Shown piece by piece: positions 22,824-36,000 of a stretch of DNA of 64,000 nt. Source of the stretch: Hyaloscypha bicolor E (lineage: Eukaryota; Ascomycota; Leotiomycetes; Helotiales; Hyaloscyphaceae); the NCBI RefSeq assembly GCF_002865645.1, contig NW_020194624.1:248001-312000 (forward strand), read 5' to 3'. The position numbers and the translations under genes were made by a program. Positions within the stretch are counted from its first letter, which is position 1; each line of letters opens with the position of its first letter. The notes under the pieces are model-generated. The model had not been told where the DNA came from and ran no database searches. It saw only the letters and a program-made list of their open reading frames with translations.

Positions 22824-25419
22824 TTTTTACTTATATTCTTTATGAATTCTTATTTAATAATATATATTCTTAAGATCTAGCTTTATAAAAATCTTGGCTT
22901 TTTAGAGCTAGTTAAGGGTCTTATTAATAAAAGGAAGCAAATACCGATTCTTAATTATAACTTAATTAAGTCTATAATAATTAATATAAAGGTATAGTTC
23001 TTTATTTTTCTTAGGAATAAAAAGAATAGGCGTCCCTACTAGGCTTTTATTAGGCCTTATCTAATATTTATAAAGTATATCCTATAAATACAGATATAAT
23101 ACTTCTAGTTAGGTCTCTAATAGATTATATAAAGGCCTATATAGGACCGTATTATCTATATTAATAGAGTATTTAATACTACTAAGATCAGGAAGTTCCG
23201 AAGCTTTATTAGGGTTAAAAACCTCTAAAAAGTCTTTATATTTATTATTCCGGAAGTAAATAGATATCTTTAAGGCTCCTTTCCGGAGAGTATTAATTTA
23301 CTATATTAAAAACTCCTATTTAGTATTACTAGAACTATATAATAAAGTAGAAATCTAATAACTATTATAAATATATAAAGCCTATTATCTAGGACAGTTA
23401 TATTTGCTTTTAGTTAAGAATAAGACTTAAGGTACTAGCTTAGAGTACTAGTTAAGCTTCTTACCGAATTCTTTTAGTATTAGGATCTTAATATTATTAG
23501 GCTATATAAGTATATATATCTATTATTTTTTAATATAGTCTATATATTATATAAAAGTTACTTTATAAAATTCTATACTAAAAACAAGGCTATAAGAGCT
23601 AATATTCTTATATCTATAGAACCGGAGCTTGAAAGAATATATCTTACTATAATTATCTATAATAAATACCTTAAGATTATAGGCTTAATAGACCTTGAAT
23701 CTATTTCTATAAAAGGTTATAAACTCTTAGTTATATTTAGCTAAAGTAGTAAAGCCCCGGCTTTGAGTCTAATTATTATTAAGGAAGTTATAGTCTAATC
23801 CGGTATTACCGGATCTGCTATATATTTCTGAGATACTTATTTCTGGCTATATTAATCTTACTTAAATAGTTATATAAAATAATATATCTTTTTTATTATA
23901 GCTAAAATTATTAATATTTAAGATTTGGCCTTTTCTTTTCTCTATTTCTTAGGAGGGTTTTCTCTAGAGTACTTTTCTATAGTAATAGTATTAACCTGCT
24001 TTTATAAATACCTTAATTCTTCTATAGTTTTGGCCTTATTAGGGTTCTGCCGAGCCTATTTAGTATACTTAGAATACTTTATATTTCCTGAGAAGTATTC
24101 TTTCTATTTATAAATTTAATAAACTATACCTGAAATAGAACTAGTATTCTATTAAGGCCTTAAAGAGGCTAAAGTATTACCTGAAAATTTCTTATATAAT
24201 TTTCGGAACTTATTCTTCCTTTTTTAATAGCCTTATAAATCAGAATTTGCTAAGTTAGAGTTCTTGGGGATAGAATTACTCTTACTAGATTTCCCTGCCT
24301 TTACTTTCTTTAATTTGGGATAAGTAATATATTCTGCTTTCTGAGCTTTTTTAAGCTATTTGGAAATAGATATTATTTTATCTCCTAAAAGAATAAATAT
24401 AAGTATCTAATAAGTCTTATAGTTAGATAAAGCAGTATTAAGAGTCCGGATCCGGTTTCTCTTAGGGTATAAGTCCTGGTTAATTTCGAAACTAATTATC
24501 CGAGTATATAACTTAGTAACTATCTTACTATTCTTCTAATAAAGATTTCGGAGTTCCTTAAAGATATCTTATTAACGGGTTTAAGGTACTTGGAATATAT
24601 TAGCCAAGTAGGCCTTAAATTACTTCTAATAAACCTTATATAATAGTAGGCTTTATTTTATTATAGTCTCTTAAGTATTATAAGGTTTATCTCTAAGGGT
24701 ACTTATAGTAAAGTTAACTTTAGAAAAGTATCTATTATAAGTCTAAGGCTAGATTCTAAAGACTGCCTCCCAGGAGAATATAAATATCCTTTATTCCTTA
24801 GGGGACTTTCTATAATATAAGTCAGGTATCCGGATCTTAAGAAGCTTTTTTTAGTCCAAATATATCTTTAGGATATTATATAATAGCTCTTAATAAATAG
24901 TATCGAGATTACTCTCAAAGCTTATTATATTAGGAAAGAGAATAGATTCTAATCCTATTTTAGGAAGTTCCCTAATAGGAATTACCGAGAAAGAGGAAGT
25001 AAACTTATAAATAGAGTTTCTATAAGATATAGTAAACTATAAGATATTCCTGAGGGTACTTTTATATTACTCTAACTATAGGATATACTAGTTAATTATA
25101 TCTACTAATTCTTGCTTTTATTAGAGTACTTTGACTTTAGTATATAAGCCCTATTCTATAGCTTGGGCGGTAGTAACTCGGATATTAATCTCGGCGTCTT
25201 GATTATTACCGGGATTATTTCCGTTATTATTACTAGCTTTCGGAGGCTTCCAAGGGGCCCTATTAAAAGTATTAGACGAGCCTTTGCTATTACCTATATT
25301 AGGGTTAATCTGGTCGACTTTCTTTATAGGAATAGCTTTGGCAAGGGATTATATATTTTGCAGATTTCGAGATATAATTACTTATTAAACTATCTCCTTT
25401 AAGGGTAGAGAGATTAGCT

Positions 25420-25717
25420 TATAAGATATTTATTAGTAGGTAATAAGATAATAGAATAAATTAGTATATTATAAAACTATAGTATTAAATTCAGTATAGA
25501 ACTAATCTCTGTTCCTCCTATAAGGTCCAGGGAAGCCCCCTCTAAATAGGAGGCCCTAATGGTATATATATAATTAGTAATTTATAAGCCTAATATATAT
25601 GATATAAATAGTGGTTAGTTGGGATATTAAAGAGCTATCGAACTCCCTGATTAATACCTATAATATCCGAGGTTCGTTATATGCCCTTAAGTCACGTGCG
25701 ACCCTATATATATTATA
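25420..25717 (-). repeat. 5' LTR of element 1 (family A)
   Basis: 298-bp copy matching 17890-18187, differing mainly by transitions. It retains a few more G/C positions than its partner (for example GTCACGTGCGACC near its right end). Confidence 0.9.
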
Positions 25718-26013
25718 CTTTATTTTATATCTATTTCTAATATCTTGTTTTTAATAGATTATATTATTATATTAGTTATTATAAAAGGCATTTAATTATA
25801 TTAGAACTCTTAAAATTACTAAAATTAAAAATACTTTAATAATAATTAAGTTTTTAATAGCTCTTTAATAAAAACTTATATTAATTTAAATAATAGAATA
25901 GTTTAGTAATTTATATAATAAAAGTAAACTAGAGCTTTTAATTTTTATATTTAAATAATATAACTAGATATTTAATTAAATTATTTTAGAAAATTAAAAT
26001 ACTAAATACTTAG
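25718..26013. repeat. RIP-mutated spacer between elements 1 and 2
   Basis: 296 bp of AT-rich sequence starting with the CTTTA target duplication of element 1 and ending with the CTTAG target duplication of element 2. Nothing else recognised. Confidence 0.6.
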
Positions 26014-26287
26014 TATTACGGGTATGGTATTTAGGGCTTGGAAAGCAAGGTAGAAGGTCCCTTATAAAGACGATTTAAAGTTAAGGAAGGGAAAACTAGA
26101 ATATAGGAGGCTGCGAGAGAGTATATACATCCTATAGTATACTAGTCCCGAAGGGGCTTAGCCTTCTAAATATCTCTAGTATATTTTAAGTATATTTCCC
26201 TAGTAAGGCGGCCGCATTACATATATCTAGGAAGTATCTAGTATCTGGCGAGGTATCTCAGATACCGGGTATCTGGGAATTATAATA
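26014..26287 (-). repeat. 3' LTR of element 2 (family B)
   Basis: 274 bp, starting TATTACGG and ending TTATAATA; matches 32749-33022 with mainly transition differences. This copy is clearly less mutated than its partner (it keeps GGCGGCCGC and GGTATGG). Confidence 0.9.
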
Positions 26288-26492
26288 TTATTTCTCCCTT
26301 TATAATAAGCTTGTCCCCGAGCTTTATAAAAGCTATTAATTCATCTAATTTTATACTATACTTCTTCCCAAAGTAAAACTAGTATCTCGGATATAGACAT
26401 TATATATAAAAGGCCGGCGCCTTTACTATATAACCTAAGAGGGTTTATTATTATTTCCGTATAGTTCTGGATAAGTATTATTTTTTATATAG

Positions 26493-26795
26493 TGTGGTAC
26501 GGCAGGCCGTACTCGTCAAAAATCATGTTGTTTTGGCGGTTTTGAGATTTAGGTCACATGGTAAAGGCCGCGGCCTTTTGCACGTGACTTGCGGAAATCA
26601 CATAAGAAAGCTGGTTTTTCTATAGACTTAGAGAACAACCCCTCATGAGTATTTAATTAATTGAGCTTTTGTATACTATATACTGTTTATGCTTTACTAT
26701 TTATACTTTTGATTTATTATTTTGCTATCAAGTCACGTTTTGCGCTCTGGTGTACTTTATATGGGTTTTTGTCTTATTATAGTTTCCCTCCCACA
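26493..26795 (+). mobile_element. Solo LTR (family C), nearly free of RIP, nested in element 2
   Basis: 303 bp starting TGTGG and ending CCACA, flanked on both sides by ATAG (26489-26492, 26796-26799), the likely 4-bp target duplication. It stands out as a GC-normal island inside heavily mutated DNA. It has a perfect hairpin GTACGGC-AG-GCCGTAC (26497-26512) and an imperfect palindrome around AAAGGCCGCGGCCTTT (26563-26578) framed by GTCAC/GTGAC. A RIP-mutated copy is at 44579-44882. Strand is arbitrary because no internal region is attached. Confidence 0.85.
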
Positions 26796-29079
26796 ATAGT
26801 CTAGCTAGTATTATAGGTTTTATAAAGGTCCTGGTATATTAATATTATTATTATAGAAACTCTATAAAACCAGGAGGCTATTACTTAGTACTAAAGCTAG
26901 ATACTATACTAGATCTTTATTCTAACTAACTTACTAAATTCTATACTTTAGCCTATTTCTTACTAGCTTAACTATAATAACCCGTTTAATACTATACTTT
27001 TATTTACTATTCTCTAGTATTAATAGAGGCGGTTCCGGGTTTACTTAACCTAATAAAGGATTCTGGAAGTCTTTTTATAGTTTCTCTATATAGAAAACTA
27101 GATATATCTTTATAGTTTCCGGTAGTTTTAGGAGAAACAAGTAGCTATATTATTCTAGGATCTCAAATAGGCCCTCTATTTAGTTCCCTAGTTTCTGGCT
27201 CGGATAATCGGATTTCTAGTACTTTATAATAACCTATATTTTATTCCCGACTTTGAAATTAATCGGATAGTAGTACTTATTAGCTTATATTATATATTAT
27301 TCCTGTATTTATTTTATATAGCCTTAGGTAAGTTACTATAATTTATATAATTAATTTACTAATACTTTAGTTTTATTTCTATTTAGCTTCTTTTTAGGTA
27401 AGTTAGTTTTAATAGGAAAGTTCTAGTCTAGAGAAATACGAGGCTTATAGCTCTTTTTAGTTATAAATAGAAACTAGCTAATAGTTTTATATTAAAGAAA
27501 GGCCTATTAATAATTAATTATAGTAATCTATTTATTCTAGTTATTCTAGTAATAGTTAATATATAGATATAATCTCTAATTAAAGTACTAATTAATAATC
27601 TCTGTTTATTTATTTATTTAGGGATAATTAGCTATAGAGAGCTTAAGCTTTATACTAATTCTCATATAGAATTTGCTTTAAAAATCGGATATAAATTAGG
27701 GTTTTTAATCTAATATAATTATTTCTGAAATACCTATTTAGTATATTATATAAAGTAAAAATAGAAGTACTAGCTACTTGGCTATAATTATATCTTATAC
27801 TAGAATTATAATTAGGCGCTTGGATAAGTAATCTATAAATATAGTAATTATATTATAGCCCGATTTGCTTTCTAGATAGCTCTTGAAATCTATAGTAATA
27901 TATTACTAAAAGTAATTAGAAACTAGAAAGAAATAAAGTAAACCAGGCTTCTTATTTCTAGATATATATAATTTCCTATAAGTATAGTAATTACTATAAT
28001 ATTAATTAATATTTTTGCCTATAAATAGCTAGTAATATTATTTCTTTAATAATTAATAAAGCTTTATATATCTAGAATATCTAGAAAGAGGTTTATTATA
28101 TATTTTATAAATTAGGGCAATTTATAAAAATAGTCCGGGAATTATTTCATTTTCTATAATATAGAGTCTTTTATAATATAAAAGAAGGCCGTCTTATAAT
28201 ATCTAGATATTACTTTTGGCTTGGGCTATTATATATAGCTTCTCTAAATCTAGTAATATATAATTATCTTATAGAATCTTATTTATAAGTTATAAATTAC
28301 TATACTTGGCAGGAGCTTCTAATAGTACTTTTATAGGGGCTATTATAGTAGAGTTTACTAGTAAAACTTCTAAGAAAATACCTTTTTCTAGGGGAATTAT
28401 ATCTTTAATAAAGGTATTTTTTTCCGGAAAGTCTTTAATATATACTTAGTTTTTAGGGCCGAATTCCGGATTAAGCAAGCTAATTTTATAAAGCATTACT
28501 ATAAGCTATAAGTTATAGATAATCTCCGGATTAATCTTATTTTTAGAGAGAAATACTTAGGTTTATAGCTTTTCCTTAATCTGGCTCTAAGTATCTACTT
28601 TATCTTATCTTTATAATAAAGTATCTGCTTGCTTATTTAATTTTCTAGAATAATATATAAGCTTAAAGTAATAGTAAAATAAGAGCTTAGCCTATTTAGC
28701 TTATTAAGAAGAAAGCTTCTTAGTAGTTATAAAATACTTTAAGGTATAGTAATTAGAATAGACCTTAAAAAAAAATATTCTAAAAGCCTTTTAGCTTAGC
28801 TCTTTATTTCTCTAGTACTTATACTATAATAAGTATTTCCTTATTATATATATTATAATTAAGCTTTACTAGAAATATAATTTTGGAAAAATAAGCTATA
28901 GAATACTAAAGGCCTGTTTCTGGGTCTTATTAAAAGAGTAGGCTAGTAATTACTTCTTTAGATATATTTATTTCTATTATTATAGGCAGATCTGAATTAT
29001 AGTATTATAGAACTAGAATAAAAATTATAGCTTTCTTTAGGCAAGTAAAAGCCTTTTAATATTACTTGAATTACTTAAA

Positions 29080-29172
29080 GGGAATTTCCTTTTTTATAAA
29101 TAAGATAAAAGGTCTAGTAATTCGTTTATATTCTCTAATAAAGTATTTATAAAAGTTATAGAAGCCAAGAAA
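29080..29172 (-). pseudogene. Reverse transcriptase connection fragment of element 2
   Basis: 31 codons reading FLGFYNFYKYFIREYKRI followed by TRPF match the conserved FLGxxNYYRRFI block found just after the palm of Ty3/gypsy reverse transcriptases. Together with YFNNILIY 230 bp upstream it fixes the orientation and class of element 2. Confidence 0.85.
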
Positions 29173-31039
29173 GAACTATATATTCTTAACTATTTTTAGA
29201 AATTACTAGTTATATATTATTTTAACTTTATTAGGATCTATTTTAATACTAGATATAGAAATAATAAAGTCTAAGTATTTTATATATATAATTTTAAATT
29301 CCGATTTCTTAATATTTACTTAGAAACTAGTAAGATATAAATAGTCTAGTACTTTTTATATATACTAGTTATATTTTACTAGGTTTTCTAAGTAAATAAG
29401 AATATTATTAAAGTATATTATATAAAAGTTATTTAGATATTTAAAGAGTATATTATTTATATAATATTAATATATAGCCGGGCTATTTATAAGGCTTTCC
29501 TAGAAAATATTATATTTATATACTTTATAGCAGATATGAAATATTATTAGCTCCTAAAAGTCCGGATTTATAGCTATATAATAGAAAGCTTAGCAAATAT
29601 CTAATTTAATATAGATCTTAGCCTTAAATAATTAATTTAAAGTCTTATTAATAAGTAAAAAGAGATATTAATTCTTCCGGGTAATATTATTTAGATAGCA
29701 GAAATTAATATAGAAGTATAAACCTCTATTTACTTTCTTTATAAAAAGAACTAGTAAAGTAAAAAGAGCTTAACTAGCTTTAATAAAGCCCTTAGCCAGA
29801 TTATTTTTTAAGAAATACTTGATTTTTAGAAGCTCTTAAGTAAACTATTACTAGAGAGATTAATATCTAATACTTTTGATTTTCTTTGGGCCTTTAATCT
29901 AAATCTTATAATTATATAATTTATAGAGAGAAAGAATATTAGATTTCTTTTTAGAGAAAATAGAGGTATATTTCTTAAGTTTCGGGAATAATATCTTTTA
30001 TAGCTACTAAAGCTTTATTTCTCCTAGTTATTAATTCTCTGGGCCAGAAATAGCTTCTTTTTTCCGAGCTTTAAGCTTTTTATTAATCTTATAAATAGAG
30101 ATTTAACTAATAATATTATTTTTTCTTTTGGCTATATAATTAAATATTATAAAAATAAGAATAACTAGATCTAATATTTACTTTTTATTAAGAACCTCTT
30201 TTTATTTCTTTGGCTTTTATTTAGGTATTATATTTTAATTAGGCTATAGAAGCTTCTTTTCTATAATCTTATATAATTTCCTCTAATTAGTTCAAAAAAA
30301 GAAAAATTATTTAGAATAAAAGGTTTCTAGAAATAGCTTATAATAAAATCTTATTAATTAGTATTTTTTTAATATTTCTTATTAGGTTACTTCTCTAGCT
30401 ATTACTATAAAGTACTAATAATATAACTGAATTATATAAATTTAGGCTTATTCTTTAGCTATATAAGCCTATATCTTCTATAATTAACTAGAATATTAAT
30501 ATATATTACCTATTTTTTACTAAAAATAATATTATAATTTCTAAGGTTTAAGATAATTATAGGTATATTAATACTTTATTTATTAATTAGAAATAAGACT
30601 TTTATATATTTCTTAGTAAACTTAGTTAGTTTTCTATTAAAACAATATATAGTATAGGATAAGAAAAGAAGTTATAATTCTATTTCTAAGAATTACTTTA
30701 TAAGCTAAATAAGCTTTATATTAATAAAAGTATAACTATTAGTTCTAGTATTAATAAGAAAAGAAGACTTGATTTCTAATTTATTTATACTAATAGTATA
30801 GGGTATTATAAGAATATTTCCTTTTATTAGACAAGTCAAGTCTATTTCTATTAAATTCATATTATAAGTTCCTAAAATAAAGACTTTTTTTAGGAGTACT
30901 TGTTTCCTAGTTCTATACTAGAATTAGAGTTTAAATTCTCCGAATACTTTACTAGAATAGTATATTCTAATAGAATAGAAACTAAGCCCGACTTAATTCT
31001 AGAAAGAGCTATTTTGGTTTCTTTATTATATAGAACTAG

Positions 31040-31084
31040 ATAGTATCTAATATAGTAGCCGAACTCGTTATAATTAAAATACTT
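31040..31084 (-). pseudogene. Gag zinc-knuckle relic with all four metal ligands changed to tyrosine
   Basis: The minus strand reads KYFNYNEFGYYIRYY, which fits CX2CX4HX4C spacing exactly if the three Cys and one His are all Tyr. Cys to Tyr (TGY to TAY) and His to Tyr (CAY to TAY) are exactly the RIP transitions on the two strands. It marks the gag side of element 2. Confidence 0.75.
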
Positions 31085-32748
31085 AATAGTTAAAAGATTC
31101 TTAGTCTTTATAGAATATTACTTATATTTATAAGAGAGTATATATTTAATAAGAGTAATTAATATAGGCTTCTTAGGCTTCTTTTTGGAAGTATATTTCT
31201 TAGAAATATACGGAAATATAATACTAGAAGTAAACTTGGCTAGAATAGCTCTTGCCTTTTTATATTTCTTAGTCTTCTTATATATAGCTTTAATTTACTA
31301 ATTATTAGTAGTATAATACTAAGTAAAGCAAGTAATATTAATAGAAGAATTATTATAGTATATATATACTAATTCCTAAAGCTTTAGTAAGAGCTTTTTA
31401 TTTAGTTTATACTTAATATCTTAAAGACTAATACTGCCTTTTATAAATAATTATAAGAAGAAAGTATAGAACTCCTGAAATACTTAACTAGAGTATATTT
31501 AAAGCTTACTAAAGTTATAGCAAGTATTCTATATCTTATTAGAATTAGAATATAGCTTCTTTAGGTAAGAATAGAACTCTAAGAGCTAATAGTACTAATT
31601 CGGACTATTTTCGTTTATATAAGAATTAGTTAGGGCAAGAGTATTACTAGTAAGTTTACTAGAAATATAAATAATCTTAAGATTCTCTAAGAAATATAAA
31701 TTAGTATTTCCTTATAACTTGTTCTTAATCTGAACTAACTAGTTATTAAAGATAGTATAATCTTTAGTAAAGAGAGTTAGATCTGGGAGCTTAGTAATTC
31801 TAGTACTTTTAAAGGAAATATAAGATATAAGGAATTCTAGATAGGAATAAATAGAAAATAGTTCGGAATTCTTTTAAGAGAGGTTTAAAGTAGCCAGAGC
31901 AAATAGAATAGAAGTAATTAGAGTTACTATAAGCTAATTTACTATAGCTATATAGTATTTAATATTATTCTCGAGCTTAGTATTATAAAGTTTAGTATTC
32001 TCGAGAATAGCTTTATTATAATTATAGGCGTTTTTATATAAAATAGCTCTTTAAATATTTTTCTAATAGCTCTTTATAATAATATTAATATTTGAGAATA
32101 AGGTATTAGGTTTCTTGGCCTATTTATATAACTCTCTAGTAGTAATATAGTTTTTAGTTTCTAGAAGCTTTATAATAAAAGTAAAGGGTTTATTTCTATA
32201 AACTTATCTATAAATTCTCTAGAAATACTAATGGGATATTTAGTTCGGGAAGGGCTATTAATAGGATAATCTAAACTAGTAAGAGCTTTACTAGAAGCCT
32301 TAGTAGAAATTAATATAGTTCCTAGTTATATAATATTCTAGGAAATTAACTTATTATACTTTTCCTCTATTATATCTTCCCTGGTAGTCTTATTACTAGC
32401 ATATATATAGGGCCTATAAGGTTATAGGATAGGGCTTGAGGGTAGTAATTAGGTTACTAGCCTATAGGTACCTATTACTCTAGAACTTAATTAAAGAGTA
32501 GCCTTTATTTAAGGTTCTTTAATTTTCGGGTTTTCGGGGAAATTTCTAATATATTACTAGTATATATTTATAAAAATATAAATACCTGATTTTTTTAAGG
32601 GTTCTAAAGCTTTTTGCTTTTATTATTCTAGAATCTATTACTTATATTTCTGAGATTCCGTTATCTTAGTAGTACCTATATTACTAATAGTTCTGAATTA
32701 GTTTATTTGAAATCCTCTATAGGATTAAAGGAAATAAGCTTTAAATAC

Positions 32749-33022
32749 TATTACGGATATAATATTTAGGGCTTGGAAAGCAAGATAAAAGATTTCTTAT
32801 AAAGACGATTTAAAGCTAAAAAAGAGAAAACTAGAATATAGGAGGCTATAAGGAAGTATATATATCCTATAATATACTAGTCTCGAAGGGACTTAGTTTT
32901 CTAAATATCTCTAGTATATTTCAAATATATTTCTTTAATAAGGCAGCTATATTACATATACTTAGAAGATATCTAGTATTTAGTAAGATATCTCAGATAC
33001 CGGGTATCTGGGAATTATAATA
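32749..33022 (-). repeat. 5' LTR of element 2 (family B)
   Basis: 274-bp partner of 26014-26287, more strongly AT-shifted than the left copy. It is followed directly by the CTTAG target duplication. Confidence 0.9.
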
Positions 33023-36000
33023 CTTAGAAGCTTTTATAATTTTTATTATATTCGGGAATTAAATAATAAACCCGATTTAAATAAATAATATAATATATAT
33101 TAAATAGATTTATTTATATACTAATTAAACTAAAAGATTATAGTATTTATTTTAAAAGCAGATATATTTATTATATTTTATAAAGCTTATACTAGATTAT
33201 ATAATTATATAATATATTATAAATAGAAATACTATAAATGCTTTTATAAGAATTTTAAAAACTTTAAATATTAGTAAAATCTATTTAGTTATATTATTAT
33301 AGAAATTATAATTATTAAATTAAATAAAATCTTAATAAAATTCAAGTATAATAAGAAATAAATTAAAAAGATTTAAAATAAGCTTTTAATTAAATATTAA
33401 AAGAATCTAAATATAAGGGGTTTATTAATAAATAATAAAGTAATCTCAGGTATAATATTTGCTTTTCCGGGTTTAGTATTTACTATATTAGATAAGATAT
33501 ATATATGGGCTAGCTACTGCTTTTAATATTTATAAAGTTATACTTTCCTTACTACTCGACTATTTTCTTCTTTAATTTTTTCTTAACTCTTTCTTTATTC
33601 GGCTACTTAGTATCTCACTATATATTCTTTATTTATTTTACTTAAATATGCCCAGAATTCTCTATTAGCCTCGCTATAGATAAAAACCTTAATAATATAA
33701 CCGGTTTAAAGCTAGAACCCTCGATTTCTTATTCTAGAATTAATACTTTCAAGTATCTATAATAGTAATTATTTTTCTTTAGATAATTAAATTAGTTAAG
33801 ATACGAGTATAAATTTAGCTTAGCTTTCTTTCCTTACTATTATACTATTACTAACTCTTATAGTATATTTAGTAATTATAATAGTAAAGGCTTTAGCTTA
33901 GTATTTATTCTATATATTATAACCTGGCTAATTAAAGAAATACCTCTTAATAATACTACTAGTAATTACCTGGCTTTATTATAAATAAATTATATATTAG
34001 AATTAGATCTCGAGTAAGCTTTCTTATAATATAGAAATAATAATATATACTATATCTTTATTTTAACTAACCTATAACGAGAAGGGCTAATACTTGCTTA
34101 TATAACTATAATAGATTATGAATTTGTATTATTAAAGGTTTTATTAAGTATTTTATAGACTAAATACGAAATACTACTAGAGAAAACTAGATTATAAGTA
34201 AATCGGGAGTATAGGCGACTATAGGCAAGTAAAATTATCTAATCTCAGAAATGGCTATTTCTATAGTACTCTAGTAAAAATAAAAGAATAAAGTCTAATA
34301 TTTAAATATTATATAAAGGTTATTAATATAGTATATAGAAAGAGGCAGATTCATATAATATAGTAAACTAAATACGAGAATATTATACTATATGGCCCTT
34401 ATAAACAGGGAAAGTTTATATAGGCTAAGCTCTAATAAAATAGTTATAAGTAATAGCAAATAGTTATAATAAAGAATTAGCTAATTATAGTACTATTACT
34501 TGATTATTAGTTAAGATAAGGCAGGCTAAATATGAGATATTAGTAATTAAATAAATTATAGCTTAAAGAAGAAAATAGAAAGCCAAGAAAGAAAATAGAA
34601 CTACTTTATATATTCTCGTATTTATTTCTAGTATACTAGAGGTTTATATTAATAAAATAGTAGTTATAAATAGAAAATGAGATATAGAGCAAGATTAGAG
34701 AATAAGATTAATCTTTATATAGTATTTTAATTATAAGTGGGGCTATATAATTCTTTATACTTTTTGTTTTAAAAACTTTAGCTTAAGAAAATTAATATTT
34801 TTATTATATTTCTATAACTTCCTCTTTTACTAGATATTTAATTCTTAATAGCTATTATTAATTTGAATTATACCTAAATCTAGAATTTCTTTTTAAACTC
34901 ATTTCTTAATAAGTAATATATTACTTTATTATATAATATAAGTAAATCTGCCTATATAACTAGTTCTCGAAATTAGCTATTATATAATAAAGTAGCTCTA
35001 ATATTCAAATATAATAACTAGTTTATAGCTATAATTATACTAGCTTAATATTAAGAAAATAATTTTATAGCTAGAACTTAAGGTAAAATTAGAAAAAGAA
35101 AATACTAGAAATAAATTCATCTAATTTATTATATATATTATAAGCTATAATAGTAATTCTACTAATTATAATAATAAAACAGATAATAATTTACTATTAA
35201 TTAAAGAGCTCTAAAATTAGATTTCATATAAGGAAATCTTAATAAAAGAATACCGGAATCTCGAAAATATTTTCTAGAATCTTAAAAACTCTATTTTTAA
35301 AATAAATAGAAATTATTTTAATTTAATATATTTAAAATTAGATAATATTACAAGTAATAGCTAAGATACTTAAAATATATATAATAGCTCTTTATTACTA
35401 TAATAAGCTAACTATATATAAATAAGCCAGTAATTCTTAAAAATAATAAACCGAATATTTCTAATCTTAAAACTATTACTTTTAGGCTAAATAAACTAAC
35501 TAATTCGTTCGGCTATAAACTATAATATAATATTAAAAACTAGTACTTTATTAATAAAGACCTCTATCTATTTCTTTTATTTAAATAGGAAGGCTTAGCT
35601 TTAATACCTATATTTGCCTAAAACTAGTCTTATTTTTATTATTATTTTCCCGGATTATTATAGAACTATATTAAATATATTCGAGAAGCTAATACTTTAT
35701 ATTCTATCTGCCTTATTAAACAAGAATAAGAAAGAAGGAAATAAGAAAGAAAACGTTTTTAAGCTTAAAAAGAACTTATTTCTAGCTTTTAAGAAATAAG
35801 ATAAGTTATTATTAATATTAGTATTAGCTTTTATTTCTAGCTTTTTATAATTTTAATATTATTTTATTAAGCTATTATATCCTTAAATTAATATAGCTAG
35901 TACTATTAAGTTAAAAGAGCTTAAATATAACTTTCTATTTTAAAGTTAAAACTAAAAAAAAAAGCTATAAAAGAAAATAATAATAGAAGTAATAAAATAG

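Larger units (their letters stand above)
17890..25717 (-). mobile_element. LTR element 1: full-length RIP-inactivated Ty3/gypsy-like retrotransposon
   Basis: 7,828 bp bounded by two 298-bp direct repeats (17890-18187 and 25420-25717) and by the 5-bp target duplication CTTTA (17885-17889 and 25718-25722). Orientation is minus: a reverse-transcriptase piece lies on the minus strand at 22482-22823, and the purine tract AGGAGGAGGG directly abuts the left LTR on that strand, as a polypurine tract should. The gag side is therefore on the right. A closely related gag start occurs at 49085-49965. The primer-binding site next to the right LTR does not start with TGG, so priming may differ from the standard tRNA 3'-end mode. 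All frames are broken; it cannot be autonomous. Confidence 0.9.
26014..33022 (-). mobile_element. LTR element 2: full-length RIP-inactivated Ty3/gypsy-like retrotransposon
   Basis: 7,009 bp including a later solo-LTR insertion. It is bounded by 274-bp direct repeats (26014-26287 and 32749-33022) and a 5-bp target duplication CTTAG (26009-26013 and 33023-33027). Minus orientation follows from three signs in the expected order: a purine tract AAAGGGAGAAATAA adjoining the left LTR; reverse transcriptase (YFNNILIY at 29404-29415, FLGFYNFYKYFIREY ending near 29128); and a gag-type zinc-knuckle relic at 31040-31081. Both catalytic aspartates of YxDD have become asparagine. No open frame of useful length survives. 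Confidence 0.9.

Noticed and set aside
25163..25402. 79-codon plus-strand frame in the AT block
   Set aside because: It is the antisense of the gag start of element 1; the minus strand gives the gag-like frame.
35614..35799. 61-codon plus-strand frame rich in Lys, Ile and Leu
   Set aside because: Length is within chance for AT-rich sequence with few stops in one frame, and no family match was recognised.
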